From the NCBI RefSeq assembly GCF_013364155.1, contig NZ_CP054916.1:3530501-3594500 (forward strand): a stretch of DNA of 64,000 nucleotides, given 5' to 3'. Both the position numbers and the translations under genes were made by a program. Positions within the stretch are counted from its first letter, which is position 1. Every line of letters begins with the position of its first letter. Under the pieces are notes generated by a model, which ran no database searches, was not told the DNA's origin, and worked only from the letters and a program-made list of their open reading frames with translations. Shown piece by piece: positions 36,924 through 46,043 of the stretch. This stretch comes from Streptomyces sp. NA02950. GTDB taxonomy: Bacteria > Actinomycetota > Actinomycetes > Streptomycetales > Streptomycetaceae.

Positions 36924-38081
36924 TCAGGCCGTCTCGGCGGGCTCGGCCGCCGTCCTGCGCTTGCGCACCACCACGAAGACCCCCGTGCCCACGGCGAGTG
37001 TGGCTCCGACCCCGATGACCCCGGCGAGTCCGCCGGAGAGCCGGGCGTCGGTGATGTCCTTGACGCCGTAGTCGGCGAGCGGGGAGTCCTTGGTGGCGTG
37101 GTCCTCGGCCTTCTTGTCGATGCCCTTGTCGTGGGCGACCTTCTCCAGCCCGTCGGGGCTTGCGGAGGCGTAGAAGCTGACCACACCGGCACAGAGCAGG
37201 GCGGCGGCGAGCCCGGCCAGCCAGACCCGCCGGGCGGAGCGGCGCGGGGTGGCGGCGGCCGGGGCGGGGGCGGTGTCCGCCGCGGGCTCCGGAGCCGGAG
37301 CGGCCTCGGGTCCGTCGGCGGTCCGTGCGGCGACGGGCGCGCCAGGGGCGGCCACCGGACCGGTGTTGCGCAGCTCCAGGGGGCGTGCGGTCAGCCCGCG
37401 CGCGCCGTGGACCAGGTCCGGGCGGACGGCCATCACCGCGCCGACGGTGAGCGCGGTGATCGCCGCCTCACCGATGCCGATCAGCACATGCACCCCGACC
37501 ATGGCCGTGAAGACCTTGCCGATGGCGATGTCGGTGGTGCCGCCCAGCGCGTAGAGCGCGGTGAAGGCGGCGGCCGCGGCCGGTACGGAGACCAGCGCCG
37601 CGACGAAGGAGGCGACGGTGACCGTGCGGCGGCGGCCCGGGGCCAGCTTCAGCAGCCCGCGGAAGATCGCGTACGCCACGACGGTGGTGACCACCGCCAT
37701 GTCCGTGATGTTGACCCCGAGCGCGGTGAGACCGCCGTCCGCGAAGAGCACCCCCTGCATCAGCAGCACCACGGACACACACAGCACACCCGTGCAGGGA
37801 CCGACGAGTATCGCGGCCAGCGCTCCGCCCAGCAGATGGCCGCTGGTACCGGCGGCCACCGGGAAGTTCAGCATCTGCACGGCGAAGATGAACGCGGCGA
37901 CCAGGCCGGCCAGGGGCGCGGTGCGTTCCCCACCGGCCGCACCGGCACCACCGGCGGGCCCGCCGGCCGTGTCCAGCAGCTCCCGGCGGGCACCGCGGAG
38001 ACTGACCGCGACGGCGGCAGCAGCGACCACACCGGTCGCCGCCGACACCGGGGCGTTGATGAATCCGTCGGGGACATGCAT
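36924..38081 (-). CDS. cbiM: ECF-type nickel/cobalt transporter S-component (CbiM-PDGLE fusion)
   Basis: 385 residues. The N-terminal MHVPDGFINAPV supplies the amine, His2 and loop ligands that bind Ni(II) or Co(II) in this family. Then come about seven membrane segments with CbiM sequence. A Pro/Ala-rich linker joins a C-terminal PDGLE domain (SPDGLEKVAHDKGIDKKAED ... SPLADYGV) with two more helices, replacing the separate CbiN/NikN gene. The sequence does not decide Ni against Co, but the Nur-like box upstream argues for nickel. It is the first gene of cbiM-cbiQ-cbiO; AGGAG stands 11 nt before the ATG. Confidence 0.92.
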   Translation of the reverse strand: MHVPDGFINAPVSAATGVVAAAAVAVSLRGARRELLDTAGGPAGGAGAAGGERTAPLAGLVAAFIFAVQMLNFPVAAGTSGHLLGGALAAILVGPCTGVLCVSVVLLMQGVLFADGGLTALGVNITDMAVVTTVVAYAIFRGLLKLAPGRRRTVTVASFVAALVSVPAAAAAFTALYALGGTTDIAIGKVFTAMVGVHVLIGIGEAAITALTVGAVMAVRPDLVHGARGLTARPLELRNTGPVAAPGAPVAARTADGPEAAPAPEPAADTAPAPAAATPRRSARRVWLAGLAAALLCAGVVSFYASASPDGLEKVAHDKGIDKKAEDHATKDSPLADYGVKDITDARLSGGLAGVIGVGATLAVGTGVFVVVRKRRTAAEPAETA

Positions 38082-38131
38082 CCGGGGCTCCGCTCCTGAG
38101 CTGCGCGTTTCGGCTCGATGGTAGCGCCTGA

Positions 38132-38148
38132 CTGCAAAGGGTTCGCAA
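38132..38148. promoter_or_regulatory. candidate Nur box for the metal uptake operon
   Basis: CTGCAA-AGGGT-TCGCAA matches the published nickel-regulator pattern tTGCaa-N5-ttGCAA at 9 of 12 positions, including every strongly conserved base (TGCaa, GCAA). On the minus strand it overlaps a TTGCGA that could serve as the -35 of a TACCAT -10, 19 nt apart, so Nur with bound Ni would block cbiM transcription. Confidence 0.6.
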
Positions 38149-38176
38149 GAGCGGTGACATTGCGAAAAACGCCGAC

Positions 38177-38205
38177 GGCGGCCTTCCGCTGATGCGGAGG
38201 CCGCC
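38177..38205 (-). terminator. terminator after the MMPL gene
   Basis: GGCGGCCTTCCGC and GCGGAGGCCGCC form a 12-bp stem with one bulged T and loop TGAT, 36 bp after the MMPL stop. It separates that transcript from the co-oriented cbiM promoter. Confidence 0.75.
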
Positions 38206-38240
38206 GAGGGCGCCGTTGACGTCCAGGTGACGCCCGCGGG

Positions 38241-40457
38241 TCAGACGCGCGTCAGCTCCGCGTCCTCGTCCCGTGCCGAGGAGTGGGTGTCGAGGTGCTT
38301 CTGGAGTCCCTCACCCTCCACGTCCACGTTCGGCAGCGCCTTGTCGAGCCAGCGCGGCAGCCACCAGGCGGACTTGCCGAGCAGTGCCAGCACCGCCGGG
38401 ACGATGGCCATCCGGACGATGAAGGCGTCGAAGAAGACCGCGATGGCGAGACCGAAGCCGATCATCTTCACCATCGAGTCGGATCCGCCGATGAACCCGG
38501 AGAAGACGCTGATCATGATGACCGCGGCGGCGGTGACCACCCGGGCGCCGTGCCTAAAGCCGGTGACGATGGCCTGGCCGGGACGCTCGCCGTGGACGAA
38601 CGCCTCGCGCATCCGGGTCACGAGGAAGACCTCGTAGTCCATCGCGAGACCGAACACCACACCGATCATGAAGATCGGCATCATGCTCATGATCGGGCCG
38701 GTCTCCTCCACGTTGAACAGGCTCGCCATCCAGCCCCACTGGAACACCGCCACGACCGCGCCGAGCGCCGCGACCACGGAGAGCAGGAAGCCGAGCGCCG
38801 CCTTGAGCGGGACCAGGATGGACCGGAAGACGACCATCAGCAGCAGGAAGGCCAGACCGACCACCAGTGCCAGATACGGCAGCAGCGCGTCATTGAGCTT
38901 CTTGGAGATATCGATGTTCATCGCGGTCTGGCCGGTGACCAGCATGTCGGCGCCGGTGTCGGACTTGATCGAGTCCGCCTTGTCGCGGATGTCGGCGACC
39001 ACGTTCTCGGTGTCGATGCTGCTGGGCTTGTACTTGGCCACCACCGACAGCATGGCGGTGTCACCGGCCTTGTTGAAGGTGGCCGGGCTGACCCCGGCGA
39101 TGCCGTCGACGCCCTTGATGGTCTTGCGGACCCGCTCGGCGGCGCCCTTGGGGTCGTCGCTGCCCTTGGTGTCGACGGCGATCATCAGCGGACCGTTGAA
39201 ACCGGGACCGAAGCCCTTGGAGACCATGTCGTACGCCTTGCGCTTGGTGGTGCTGGTCGGCTGCGAGCCGTCGTCGGGCAGTCCGAGCTCCAGGCTCGCC
39301 GCGGGGACCGCGGCGGCGCCCAGGCCGAGGATGGCCACCACCAGCACCATGACCGGACGGCGCAGGACGAACCGGGCCCAGCGGGTGCCCGCGTTCTCCT
39401 TCTTCTCGCCCGTGTCGGCGCCGTTCTCGGCGGCCTTGCGGGCCTTGCGGCTGATGATCCGCTTGCCCGCGAAGCCGAGCAGCGCCGGGATGAGGCTGAT
39501 CGCGATCAGAACGGCGATCACCACGGTGCCCGCGGCGGCGAAGCCCATCTTGGACAGCATCGGGATGTTGACCACCGCGAGACCGACCAGGGCGATGACC
39601 ACCGTGAGCCCGGCGAAGACCACCGCGGAGCCCGCGGTGCCCACGGCCCGTCCGGCGGCTTCCTCCCGGTCCCGCCCCTCGGCCAGCTCCGCTCGGTAGC
39701 GGGAGACGATGAAGAGCGCGTAGTCGATACCGACCGCGAGGCCGATCATCATCGCCAGCGTCGACGTGGTGCTGGAGAGCCCGAGAGTGGAGGCCAGCGC
39801 GGTGATCGAGGAGATACCGATGCCGACGCCGATCAGCGCGGTCAGCAGCGGCATTCCGGCCGCGATCAGCGAGCCGAAGGTGATCGCGAGGACAACGGCG
39901 GAGACCGCGATACCGATCACCTCGGTGGCACCGGTCTCGGGCATCTCCTGGAGCGCGTCACCGCCGATCTCCACGGTCATCCCGGAGTCACGGGCGTGCT
40001 CGCCCGCGTCCTCCAGGGCGTCCCGCGTCTTGTCCTCCAGCTCCATGGAGTTGACCTTGTAGGTGGTCAGGATGTACGCCGTGGTGCGGTTCTTGCTGAC
40101 CCCCTTGGTGGCGTACGGGTCGGCGACCGAAGCGACCTGGTCGGAGCTGGACTTGAGCTCGGCGATGACCTTCTTGACGGCCTGTTTGTTCTCCGGGTCC
40201 GTCATCTTCTCGCCGTGGGGAGCACGGAAGACCACGCGCGCGGTGGCGCCGTCGGCGCTACTGCCCGGGAAACGCTGCTCCAGCAGGTCGAACGCCTTCT
40301 GCGCCTCCGTACCCGGGACGGAGAAGTTCTCGTTGGCGGGCGGAGAGGCGGTGGCCGCGCCGGCACCGGCGACCACCAGCAACGCCACCCATATCAGGGC
40401 GACAAAACCGCGTCGCCGGAAGGCGAAACGGCCGAGTTTGTAGAGGAACGTGGCCAC
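38241..40457 (-). CDS. MMPL/RND-family membrane exporter
   Basis: A 738-residue proton-driven transporter with the MMPL plan: TM1, a large extracellular loop (about 35-180), TM2-6, a cytosolic linker near 355-375, TM7, a second loop, and TM8-12. Conserved charged residues lie in VGIDYALFIVSRYR and LAMDYEVFLVTRMREA, the Asp-Tyr pairs of the proton relay. Such pumps export lipids or hydrophobic small molecules. A TetR gene ends 124 bp upstream on the same strand and is its likely regulator. Confidence 0.93.
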   Translation of the reverse strand: MATFLYKLGRFAFRRRGFVALIWVALLVVAGAGAATASPPANENFSVPGTEAQKAFDLLEQRFPGSSADGATARVVFRAPHGEKMTDPENKQAVKKVIAELKSSSDQVASVADPYATKGVSKNRTTAYILTTYKVNSMELEDKTRDALEDAGEHARDSGMTVEIGGDALQEMPETGATEVIGIAVSAVVLAITFGSLIAAGMPLLTALIGVGIGISSITALASTLGLSSTTSTLAMMIGLAVGIDYALFIVSRYRAELAEGRDREEAAGRAVGTAGSAVVFAGLTVVIALVGLAVVNIPMLSKMGFAAAGTVVIAVLIAISLIPALLGFAGKRIISRKARKAAENGADTGEKKENAGTRWARFVLRRPVMVLVVAILGLGAAAVPAASLELGLPDDGSQPTSTTKRKAYDMVSKGFGPGFNGPLMIAVDTKGSDDPKGAAERVRKTIKGVDGIAGVSPATFNKAGDTAMLSVVAKYKPSSIDTENVVADIRDKADSIKSDTGADMLVTGQTAMNIDISKKLNDALLPYLALVVGLAFLLLMVVFRSILVPLKAALGFLLSVVAALGAVVAVFQWGWMASLFNVEETGPIMSMMPIFMIGVVFGLAMDYEVFLVTRMREAFVHGERPGQAIVTGFRHGARVVTAAAVIMISVFSGFIGGSDSMVKMIGFGLAIAVFFDAFIVRMAIVPAVLALLGKSAWWLPRWLDKALPNVDVEGEGLQKHLDTHSSARDEDAELTRV

Positions 40458-40504
40458 GAGAAGAGGTGCTCCCGTCGAATAGGTGTCACGAACAGGTGGG
40501 GTGA

Positions 40505-40536
40505 CCAGCCGGCGACGAGAGCGGCGCGCCGGCTGG
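40505..40536 (-). terminator. hairpin between TetR and MMPL genes
   Basis: CCAGCCGGCG and CGCCGGCTGG form a 10-bp stem with a 12-nt loop in the 123-bp gap. It could attenuate read-through from the TetR promoter into the exporter gene. Confidence 0.5.
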
Positions 40537-40580
40537 GGCCTATGGGGTTGTGGGGTGGGGAGGTGGGGAGTGCGGGGAAG

Positions 40581-41195
40581 TCAGGCGCCGAGAGCGGGGA
40601 GGATCACGGCATCGATGAAGTCCTCGAGATACTCGAGATCGGGCTCTTTCGCCTCGATGAACGGTCGGGCGACATACGCGCCGCACAGCATGTGCGGGAC
40701 GTAGCGCAGGGCGGGTGCGTCGGCGGCGACTTCGCCCCGGTCGACGGCGCGGCCCAGCAGTGCGTCGAGCGCCTCGATCTCGGGGTAGATCAACAACTCG
40801 CGCAGGGCCTCCTGGAGGTCCTCGTTCTCATGGACGGCTTGGGCGAGTCCCCTCATCAGCGCCGCGTCCCGCTCACGGGCGGGCTCCGAACACCGCACGA
40901 TCTCGTGCAGATCGCCGCGGAGCGATCCGGTGTCGATGTCCTCGAGCAGAACCGGCTTCACGCACCGCAGCGCGGTGGCCACCAGCTGCGGCTTGCTCTT
41001 CCACTGGCGGTACAGCGTGGCCTTGCTGGAGTGGGTGCGGGCCGCGACGGCGTCCATCGTCAGCGCGTCGTACCCGACCTCCTGGAGCAGCTCGACCACG
41101 GCCTCGCAGAGTTCGCGCTCACGCTCGGCGGAGAGACGACTGCGGCGCACCCGGGCGGTGGGCCGGTCTTCTGTCTGCTGGTCCGTCGCCTGCAC
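40581..41195 (-). CDS. TetR-family regulator of the MMPL exporter (inferred)
   Basis: A 204-residue repressor. The HTH reads LTMDAVAARTHSSKATLYRQW (about 44-64), preceded by a short basic tail. The C-terminal helical domain has an acceptor-type end (LEYLEDFIDAVILPAL). GTG at 41195 was chosen because GGGAGG lies 6-11 nt upstream; the longer in-frame start would run through the operator. Two GAAAC/GTTTC palindromes between it and the tricorn gene are strong self-operator candidates. Confidence 0.88.
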   Translation of the reverse strand: MQATDQQTEDRPTARVRRSRLSAERERELCEAVVELLQEVGYDALTMDAVAARTHSSKATLYRQWKSKPQLVATALRCVKPVLLEDIDTGSLRGDLHEIVRCSEPARERDAALMRGLAQAVHENEDLQEALRELLIYPEIEALDALLGRAVDRGEVAADAPALRYVPHMLCGAYVARPFIEAKEPDLEYLEDFIDAVILPALGA

Positions 41196-41212
41196 GGGGC
41201 GCCTCCCTCCGA

Positions 41213-41227
41213 ACGAAACGGTTTCGT
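41213..41227. promoter_or_regulatory. TetR operator candidate 1 (ACGAAAC-G-GTTTCGT)
   Basis: A 15-bp perfect inverted repeat around one central base, 18 bp before the TetR GTG. It lies at or just after the expected transcript start, since a -10 TATGCT lies next to it on the minus strand. Confidence 0.7.
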
Positions 41228-41254
41228 ACCCCACCAGCATAGGTCCCTCGCTAA

Positions 41255-41272
41255 CGAAACCAAGCCGTTTCG
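41255..41272. promoter_or_regulatory. TetR operator candidate 2 (CGAAAC-N6-GTTTCG)
   Basis: The same half-site as candidate 1 with a 6-bp spacer. It covers the -35 candidate TTGGTT of the TetR promoter and lies 53 bp before the tricorn ATG, so the regulator may also act on the protease gene. Confidence 0.6.
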
Positions 41273-41325
41273 ATGGTGGTGTCCATCACAGAACCGAGTT
41301 GCTCCCCGTCGCCGAGCCCGAAAGC

Positions 41326-44300
41326 ATGGGTGAGGTGAGCGACGCACACCGTGAACCACCGCGCCCTGGCAGCGATCATGACTCCGCCTATCTGCGATAT
41401 CCGCATCTGCACGGCGAGTTGCTCTGTTTCGCCGCGGAGGACGATCTGTGGGTGGCGCCGCTGGCCGCCCCCGGCGAGACCCCGGGGCGGGCCTGGCGGC
41501 TGACCGTGGACCGCACCCGGGTGGGCCACCCCCGCTTCTCCCCCGACGGCTCGCAGATCGCCTTCACCACCTGGCGCACCCTGGATCCGGAGATCTATCT
41601 CGCCCCCGTGGACGGCGGCCCGTCCCGGCGGCTGACCTACTGGGGCAGTACGGACGCCCGGGTCTGCGGCTGGACGCCCCCGGACGCCGACGGCCACTCC
41701 CAGATCCTCGCCGTCGCCTCCCACGGCCAGCCCTTCTCCTACTTCTCCTGGGCCTACGGCCTGTCCACCGACGGCGGCCCCGGCGGGCGGCTGCCGTGGG
41801 GGCCGGTGTCCGACATCGCCGTGGCCGATCTGGACGGCGAGCACCGGACCCTGCTGCTCACCGGGAAGCCGCCCCACGAGCCCGCCTCCTGGAAGCGCTA
41901 CCGGGGCGGGGCGACGGGGCGGCTGTGGCTGCACGGCACCCGGCTGGTGCCCGACCTGGGCGGCCATCTGGACTCGGCGATGTTCGTCGGCGGCCGGATC
42001 GCCTTCCTCTCCGACCACGAGGGCATCGGCAACCTCTACTCCTGTCTGCCCGACGGCTCCGATCTGCGCCGCCACACCGACCACGAGGACTTCTACGCCC
42101 GGCACGCCTCGACCGACGGCTCCCGCGTGGTCTACCAGTGCGCCGGTGAACTGTGGCTGGTGGACAGCCTCGCGCCGGACGCCGTACCGCGCAGACTGGC
42201 CGTACGGCTGGGCGGACCGCGGGCCGGGCGGCGGCCCTACCAGGTACCGGCCGCCTCCCATGTCGACTCGCTGTCGGTGGACGCCACCGGCCGGGCCAGC
42301 GCGGTGTGCGTCCGCGGCAGCCTGTACTGGCTGACCCACCGCGACGGCCCCGCCCGCACCCTCGCCGACACCCCCGGGGTCCGGGTGCGGCTTCCCGCGA
42401 TCCTGGGCTCCACGGGCCGGGTGGCCTATGTGACCGATGCCGAGGGCGAGGACGCGATAGAGATCGGTTATCTGCCGCGGGCCACCGAGGCGGGCGAACC
42501 GCGGCGGCTGGCCGCCGGGAAGCTGGGCCGGGTGCACGAGGTGGAACCCGCCCCGGACGGGACCCGGCTCGCGGTGGCCTCCCACGACGGGCGGCTGCTG
42601 CTGGTGGACACCTCGCCGGACGGGGACGGCGAAGTGACCGAACTGGTGCGGTCGCTCAACGGCCCGGTGGGCGATCTCGCCTTCTCCCCCGACTCCGCCT
42701 GGCTGGCCTGGTCCCATCCGGGCATCGGGCGTTCACTGCGCTCGATCAAGATCGCCCGGCTGTCGGACCGGACGACGGTGGACGTGACCAACGGCCGGTT
42801 CGAGGACGAGGAGCCGGTCTTCACCAGCGACGGCCGCTATCTGGCGTTCCTCTCCTGGCGCGGTTTCGACCCGGTCTACGACGTGCACACCGGCGACCTC
42901 TCCTTCCCCCTCGGCTGCCGCCCCTATCTCGTACCGCTGTCCTCCGCGACCCCCTCCCCCTTCGCTCTGTCCCCCGAGGGGCGTCCGGCGGCGGGCGGAC
43001 TCGACCCGGAGGACGACACGGCCGAGAGCGACGGCACCGTCACGGTCGAGGTGGAGGGGCTGCCGAGCCGGGTCACCCCCTTCCCGGTGTCCGCCTCCAA
43101 GTACTCCTCGCTGTATCCGGTCAGCGGCGGCGGGCTGGTGTGGCTGCGCTGGCCGATCTCCGGTGCGCTCGGCGAGACGTTCGCCAATCCGGCCGACACC
43201 TCCGCCCGCCCCACCCTGGAACACTTCGACCTGGCCAAGGCCAAACGCAGCGAACTCACCGCCGAACTGGACTGGTTCGCGGTCAGCGGCGACGGCTCCC
43301 GGCTGGTGGTCAACGACGAGGGCGATCTGCGGGCGGTGCCCGCCACCGAGTCCGGCGACGGCGACTCCACCGTCCACATCGACATGCGCCGGATCCAGCA
43401 CACCGTCGATCCGGCGGCCGAGTGGCGGCAGGCGTACGAGGAGGCGGGCCGGATCATCCGGGCCTACTTCTGGGAGCCCGCCATGTGCGGTATCGACTGG
43501 GACGGGGTGCTCGACCAGTACCGGCCGCTGGTCGAACGGGTCGCCTCCCCCGACGAGTTCGCCGATCTGCTGCGCGAGGTGATGGGCGAACTGGGCACCT
43601 CCCACGCCTATGTCAGCCCCGCCCGCCGCAACGAGGGCCCGGCCCACTACCAGCGCCCCATCGGACTGCTGGGCGCCAACCTCGCCCGCACCAAGGACGG
43701 TACGTGGGTCGTCTCCCGCATCCTGCCCGGGGAGTCCTCCGACTCCCGGGCGCGCTCCCCGCTGGCCGGGTCGGGCATCCGGGAGGGGGCCACCCTCACC
43801 CATGTCGACGGACGCCCGGTGGATCCGCTGGCCGGTCCGTATCCGCTGCTGACCGCCGCGGGCGGGACCACGGTGGAGCTCACCTTCGAATCGGCGGACG
43901 GGGAAGGGCCGCCGCGCCGGGTCGCGGTCGTCCCGCTGATCGACGACCGGCCGCTGCGCTACCAGGACTGGGTGGCCAAACGCCGCGCGGTGGTCCGCGA
44001 ACTGAGCGACGGACAGTGCGGCTATCTGCACATCCCCGACATGGGCGGCTCGGGCTGGGCCCAGTTCAACCGGGACGTACGCCGGGAGATGTCGCTGCCC
44101 GCGCTGATCGTGGACGTCCGGGGCAACGCGGGCGGCAACATCAGCGAGCTGGTGGTCGAGAAGCTCACCCGCACGGTGATGGGCTGGGACCTCACCCGCA
44201 ACGCCCAGCCCGTGTCGTACACCAGCAACGCGCCGCGCGGGCCGGTCGTCGCCGTCGCCGACGAGATGACCTCCTCCGACGGCGACATGATCGCCGCGGC

Positions 44301-44646
44301 GATCAAGATACAGGGCATCGGCCCGGTGGTGGGGCTGCGCACCTGGGGCGGGGTGGTCGGGATGACCGGCCGTCATCTCCTGAGCGACGGCACGGCGATC
44401 ACCGTCCCGATGAACGCCGCCTGGTTCGACGCCTACGGCTGGGGCGTCGAGAACCACGGAGTGGAACCGGACATCGAGGCGCTGCGCTCCCCGCTGGACT
44501 GGGCCGAGGGACGCCATCCGCAGCTGGGGGTCGCCGTCCGTACGGCGCTGGATCTGCTGGCACAACATCCGGCGGCGACCCCGCCCGACTACTCGGACGT
44601 CCCGGATCTGCGCCGCCCCAAACTCCCGCCGCGCAACGGGAACTGA
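41326..44646 (+). CDS. tricorn-type protease (S41 family)
   Basis: A large cytoplasmic peptidase of 1106 residues that would cut oligopeptides after proteasome or other proteases. Domain order: six- and seven-bladed beta-propellers (about 20-680, with repeated FSPDGSQIAF/SPDSAWLAW blades), a helical C1 domain, a PDZ domain (about 780-870) and a C2 catalytic domain. The active site is readable: S759-H760 in GTSHAY, S984-D985 in TSSDGD, and E1042 in VENHGVEPD. The distance of 58 residues between S984 and E1042 equals that in Thermoplasma tricorn. ATG 41326 was chosen; GTG 41335 is possible. Confidence 0.94.
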   Translation: MGEVSDAHREPPRPGSDHDSAYLRYPHLHGELLCFAAEDDLWVAPLAAPGETPGRAWRLTVDRTRVGHPRFSPDGSQIAFTTWRTLDPEIYLAPVDGGPSRRLTYWGSTDARVCGWTPPDADGHSQILAVASHGQPFSYFSWAYGLSTDGGPGGRLPWGPVSDIAVADLDGEHRTLLLTGKPPHEPASWKRYRGGATGRLWLHGTRLVPDLGGHLDSAMFVGGRIAFLSDHEGIGNLYSCLPDGSDLRRHTDHEDFYARHASTDGSRVVYQCAGELWLVDSLAPDAVPRRLAVRLGGPRAGRRPYQVPAASHVDSLSVDATGRASAVCVRGSLYWLTHRDGPARTLADTPGVRVRLPAILGSTGRVAYVTDAEGEDAIEIGYLPRATEAGEPRRLAAGKLGRVHEVEPAPDGTRLAVASHDGRLLLVDTSPDGDGEVTELVRSLNGPVGDLAFSPDSAWLAWSHPGIGRSLRSIKIARLSDRTTVDVTNGRFEDEEPVFTSDGRYLAFLSWRGFDPVYDVHTGDLSFPLGCRPYLVPLSSATPSPFALSPEGRPAAGGLDPEDDTAESDGTVTVEVEGLPSRVTPFPVSASKYSSLYPVSGGGLVWLRWPISGALGETFANPADTSARPTLEHFDLAKAKRSELTAELDWFAVSGDGSRLVVNDEGDLRAVPATESGDGDSTVHIDMRRIQHTVDPAAEWRQAYEEAGRIIRAYFWEPAMCGIDWDGVLDQYRPLVERVASPDEFADLLREVMGELGTSHAYVSPARRNEGPAHYQRPIGLLGANLARTKDGTWVVSRILPGESSDSRARSPLAGSGIREGATLTHVDGRPVDPLAGPYPLLTAAGGTTVELTFESADGEGPPRRVAVVPLIDDRPLRYQDWVAKRRAVVRELSDGQCGYLHIPDMGGSGWAQFNRDVRREMSLPALIVDVRGNAGGNISELVVEKLTRTVMGWDLTRNAQPVSYTSNAPRGPVVAVADEMTSSDGDMIAAAIKIQGIGPVVGLRTWGGVVGMTGRHLLSDGTAITVPMNAAWFDAYGWGVENHGVEPDIEALRSPLDWAEGRHPQLGVAVRTALDLLAQHPAATPPDYSDVPDLRRPKLPPRNGN

Positions 44647-44664
44647 TCCCCCGTGTCACACGGC

Positions 44665-44698
44665 CAAGGGGCGCGTTCCCTCGGGAACACGCCCCTTG
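44665..44698. terminator. bidirectional terminator between tricorn and small ORF
   Basis: CAAGGGGCGCGTTCCC and GGGAACACGCCCCTTG form a 16-position stem with one mismatch and a tiny loop. It lies between the convergent genes at 44646 and 44747. Confidence 0.85.
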
Positions 44699-44746
44699 CC
44701 GCCCTTCGGCGCCGGCCGGGCGGCGCCCGGCGTCAGCCGTGGGAGG

Positions 44747-45016
44747 TCACATCTCCTCGAACGGGTCCTGATCCCGCGTCTCGTCCCCCTGGCCCCGCTG
44801 ACGGCGCTCCCGGCTCATGCGCTGGGCCTGCTCACGGTCCTGGGGCTGCCGCGGCCGGTCCTGGGGCCCGCGACGCTCGGCACCCATCTCCTCACGGGCA
44901 CGCTCCTCCACGCGCTCACCGGGCTTCTGACCGCGCTGCTGCCGACGGCTCCGCTCGCCCTGCGCCTGGCGCTTGCCCTGCTGAGCCTTCTCGTTGAACT
45001 CGTCCATCGTGCCCAT
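44747..45016 (-). CDS. small highly charged hydrophilic protein
   Basis: An 89-residue protein dominated by Arg, Gln, Glu and Lys (KAQQGKRQAQGERSRRQQRG, REEMGAERRG), probably disordered or coiled. ATG at 45016 has AGGAG 8 nt upstream. The composition resembles actinobacterial stress or nucleic-acid-associated small proteins, but no family is recognised. Confidence 0.78.
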   Translation of the reverse strand: MGTMDEFNEKAQQGKRQAQGERSRRQQRGQKPGERVEERAREEMGAERRGPQDRPRQPQDREQAQRMSRERRQRGQGDETRDQDPFEEM

Positions 45017-45137
45017 GAGTGTCACTCCTCATCGGGTGAAGGGGGTCGGGCTCGACAAGAGTTACACGCAGCGACACGCTCCGCATTTCGGACCGGAGTT
45101 CATGGCGAAGGCCCAGGTCAGCACGGGCCACGCAGCG

Positions 45138-46043
45138 TTACTGGTGACGCTGAGTGCCCGCCGCGCGGGCCTTCTCGTCGGCCGCGCCGCCCTCCCCCAC
45201 CAGACCGCGGCGCTCCTGGCGCGTGGCCGCGAGCCGCGGCTCGGCGCGGCGCATCTCCCGGCCGCCCACGGCCCCGATGACCGCGGGCAGACAGCCGCGC
45301 ACCGACTGCATTCCGCGCAGCCACCACTGCGCGTACACATGCGCCGAACGGCGCTCGATCCCGGCCACCAGCCGGTCCACCGCCGGGCCCAGCGGATAGG
45401 TGCGGTTCGCGGGCCAGGGCAGCCGCTGCCGCAACTCCCGCATCACCTCGTCCCGGTCGGCGCCGCGCACCATGTCGGTGTCGGTCCAGCTGAGATAGCC
45501 CACCCCGACCCGTACCCCGCGGTGACCGACCTCGGCCCGCAGACAGTGGGCGAACGCCTCGACACCCGACTTGGACGCGCAGTACGCCGTCATCATCGGC
45601 GCGGGGGTGATCGCGGCGAGCGAGGCGATCTGGAGCAGATAGCCGCGACTGGCGATCAGCGCGGGCAGGAAGGCGCGCGCGGTGGTGGCGCTGCCCAGCA
45701 GATTGACCTCGATCACCCGCCGCCAGGACGTCTCGTCCGCGTCCAGGAACGGACCGCCCTGCGCCACCCCGGCGTTGGCGCAGACGATGTCCACCGAGCC
45801 GAAGCGCTCCACGACCTCCCGCGCCACCCGCGCCATCGCCTCGGAGTCGGTGACATCGGCACACCAGTGGCCGGATTCGGTCATCAGCCGCTCCGACACC
45901 CGCTTGAGCTCCGCCGGCTCCAGCCCCACCAGCGCCACCCGGGCACCGCGCGCGGACAGCTTGCGGGCGAGCAGTTCGCCGACGCCCCGCGCCGCCCCCG
46001 TCACCACCGCGACCTTGCCGTCCAGGCTCCTGCGCGCACTCAT
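45138..46043 (-). CDS. short-chain dehydrogenase/reductase
   Basis: A 301-residue NAD(P)-dependent SDR. The cofactor motif TGAARGVG is at about 15-22, NANAG-equivalent CANAG near 90, the catalytic Ser in IASLAAI and Y-x-x-x-K in YCASK. A longer C-terminus (about 230-301, MRRAEPRLAATRQERRG) is basic. It is the last gene of a coupled three-gene operon; its ATG overlaps the hydrolase stop (ATGA at 46040-46043). With a monooxygenase and hydrolase it resembles the mycobacterial mymA-lipR-sadH set. Confidence 0.9.
   Translation of the reverse strand: MSARRSLDGKVAVVTGAARGVGELLARKLSARGARVALVGLEPAELKRVSERLMTESGHWCADVTDSEAMARVAREVVERFGSVDIVCANAGVAQGGPFLDADETSWRRVIEVNLLGSATTARAFLPALIASRGYLLQIASLAAITPAPMMTAYCASKSGVEAFAHCLRAEVGHRGVRVGVGYLSWTDTDMVRGADRDEVMRELRQRLPWPANRTYPLGPAVDRLVAGIERRSAHVYAQWWLRGMQSVRGCLPAVIGAVGGREMRRAEPRLAATRQERRGLVGEGGAADEKARAAGTQRHQ

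Noticed and set aside
38082..38240. Cobalamin riboswitch upstream of cbiM
   Set aside because: The leader is too short and lacks a recognisable B12-box; the space is taken by a terminator and the Nur-like box.
38283..41333. Plus-strand 1016-residue ORF rich in His, Asp and Gly
   Set aside because: Antisense to the MMPL and TetR genes; the His/Asp richness comes from complementary codons.
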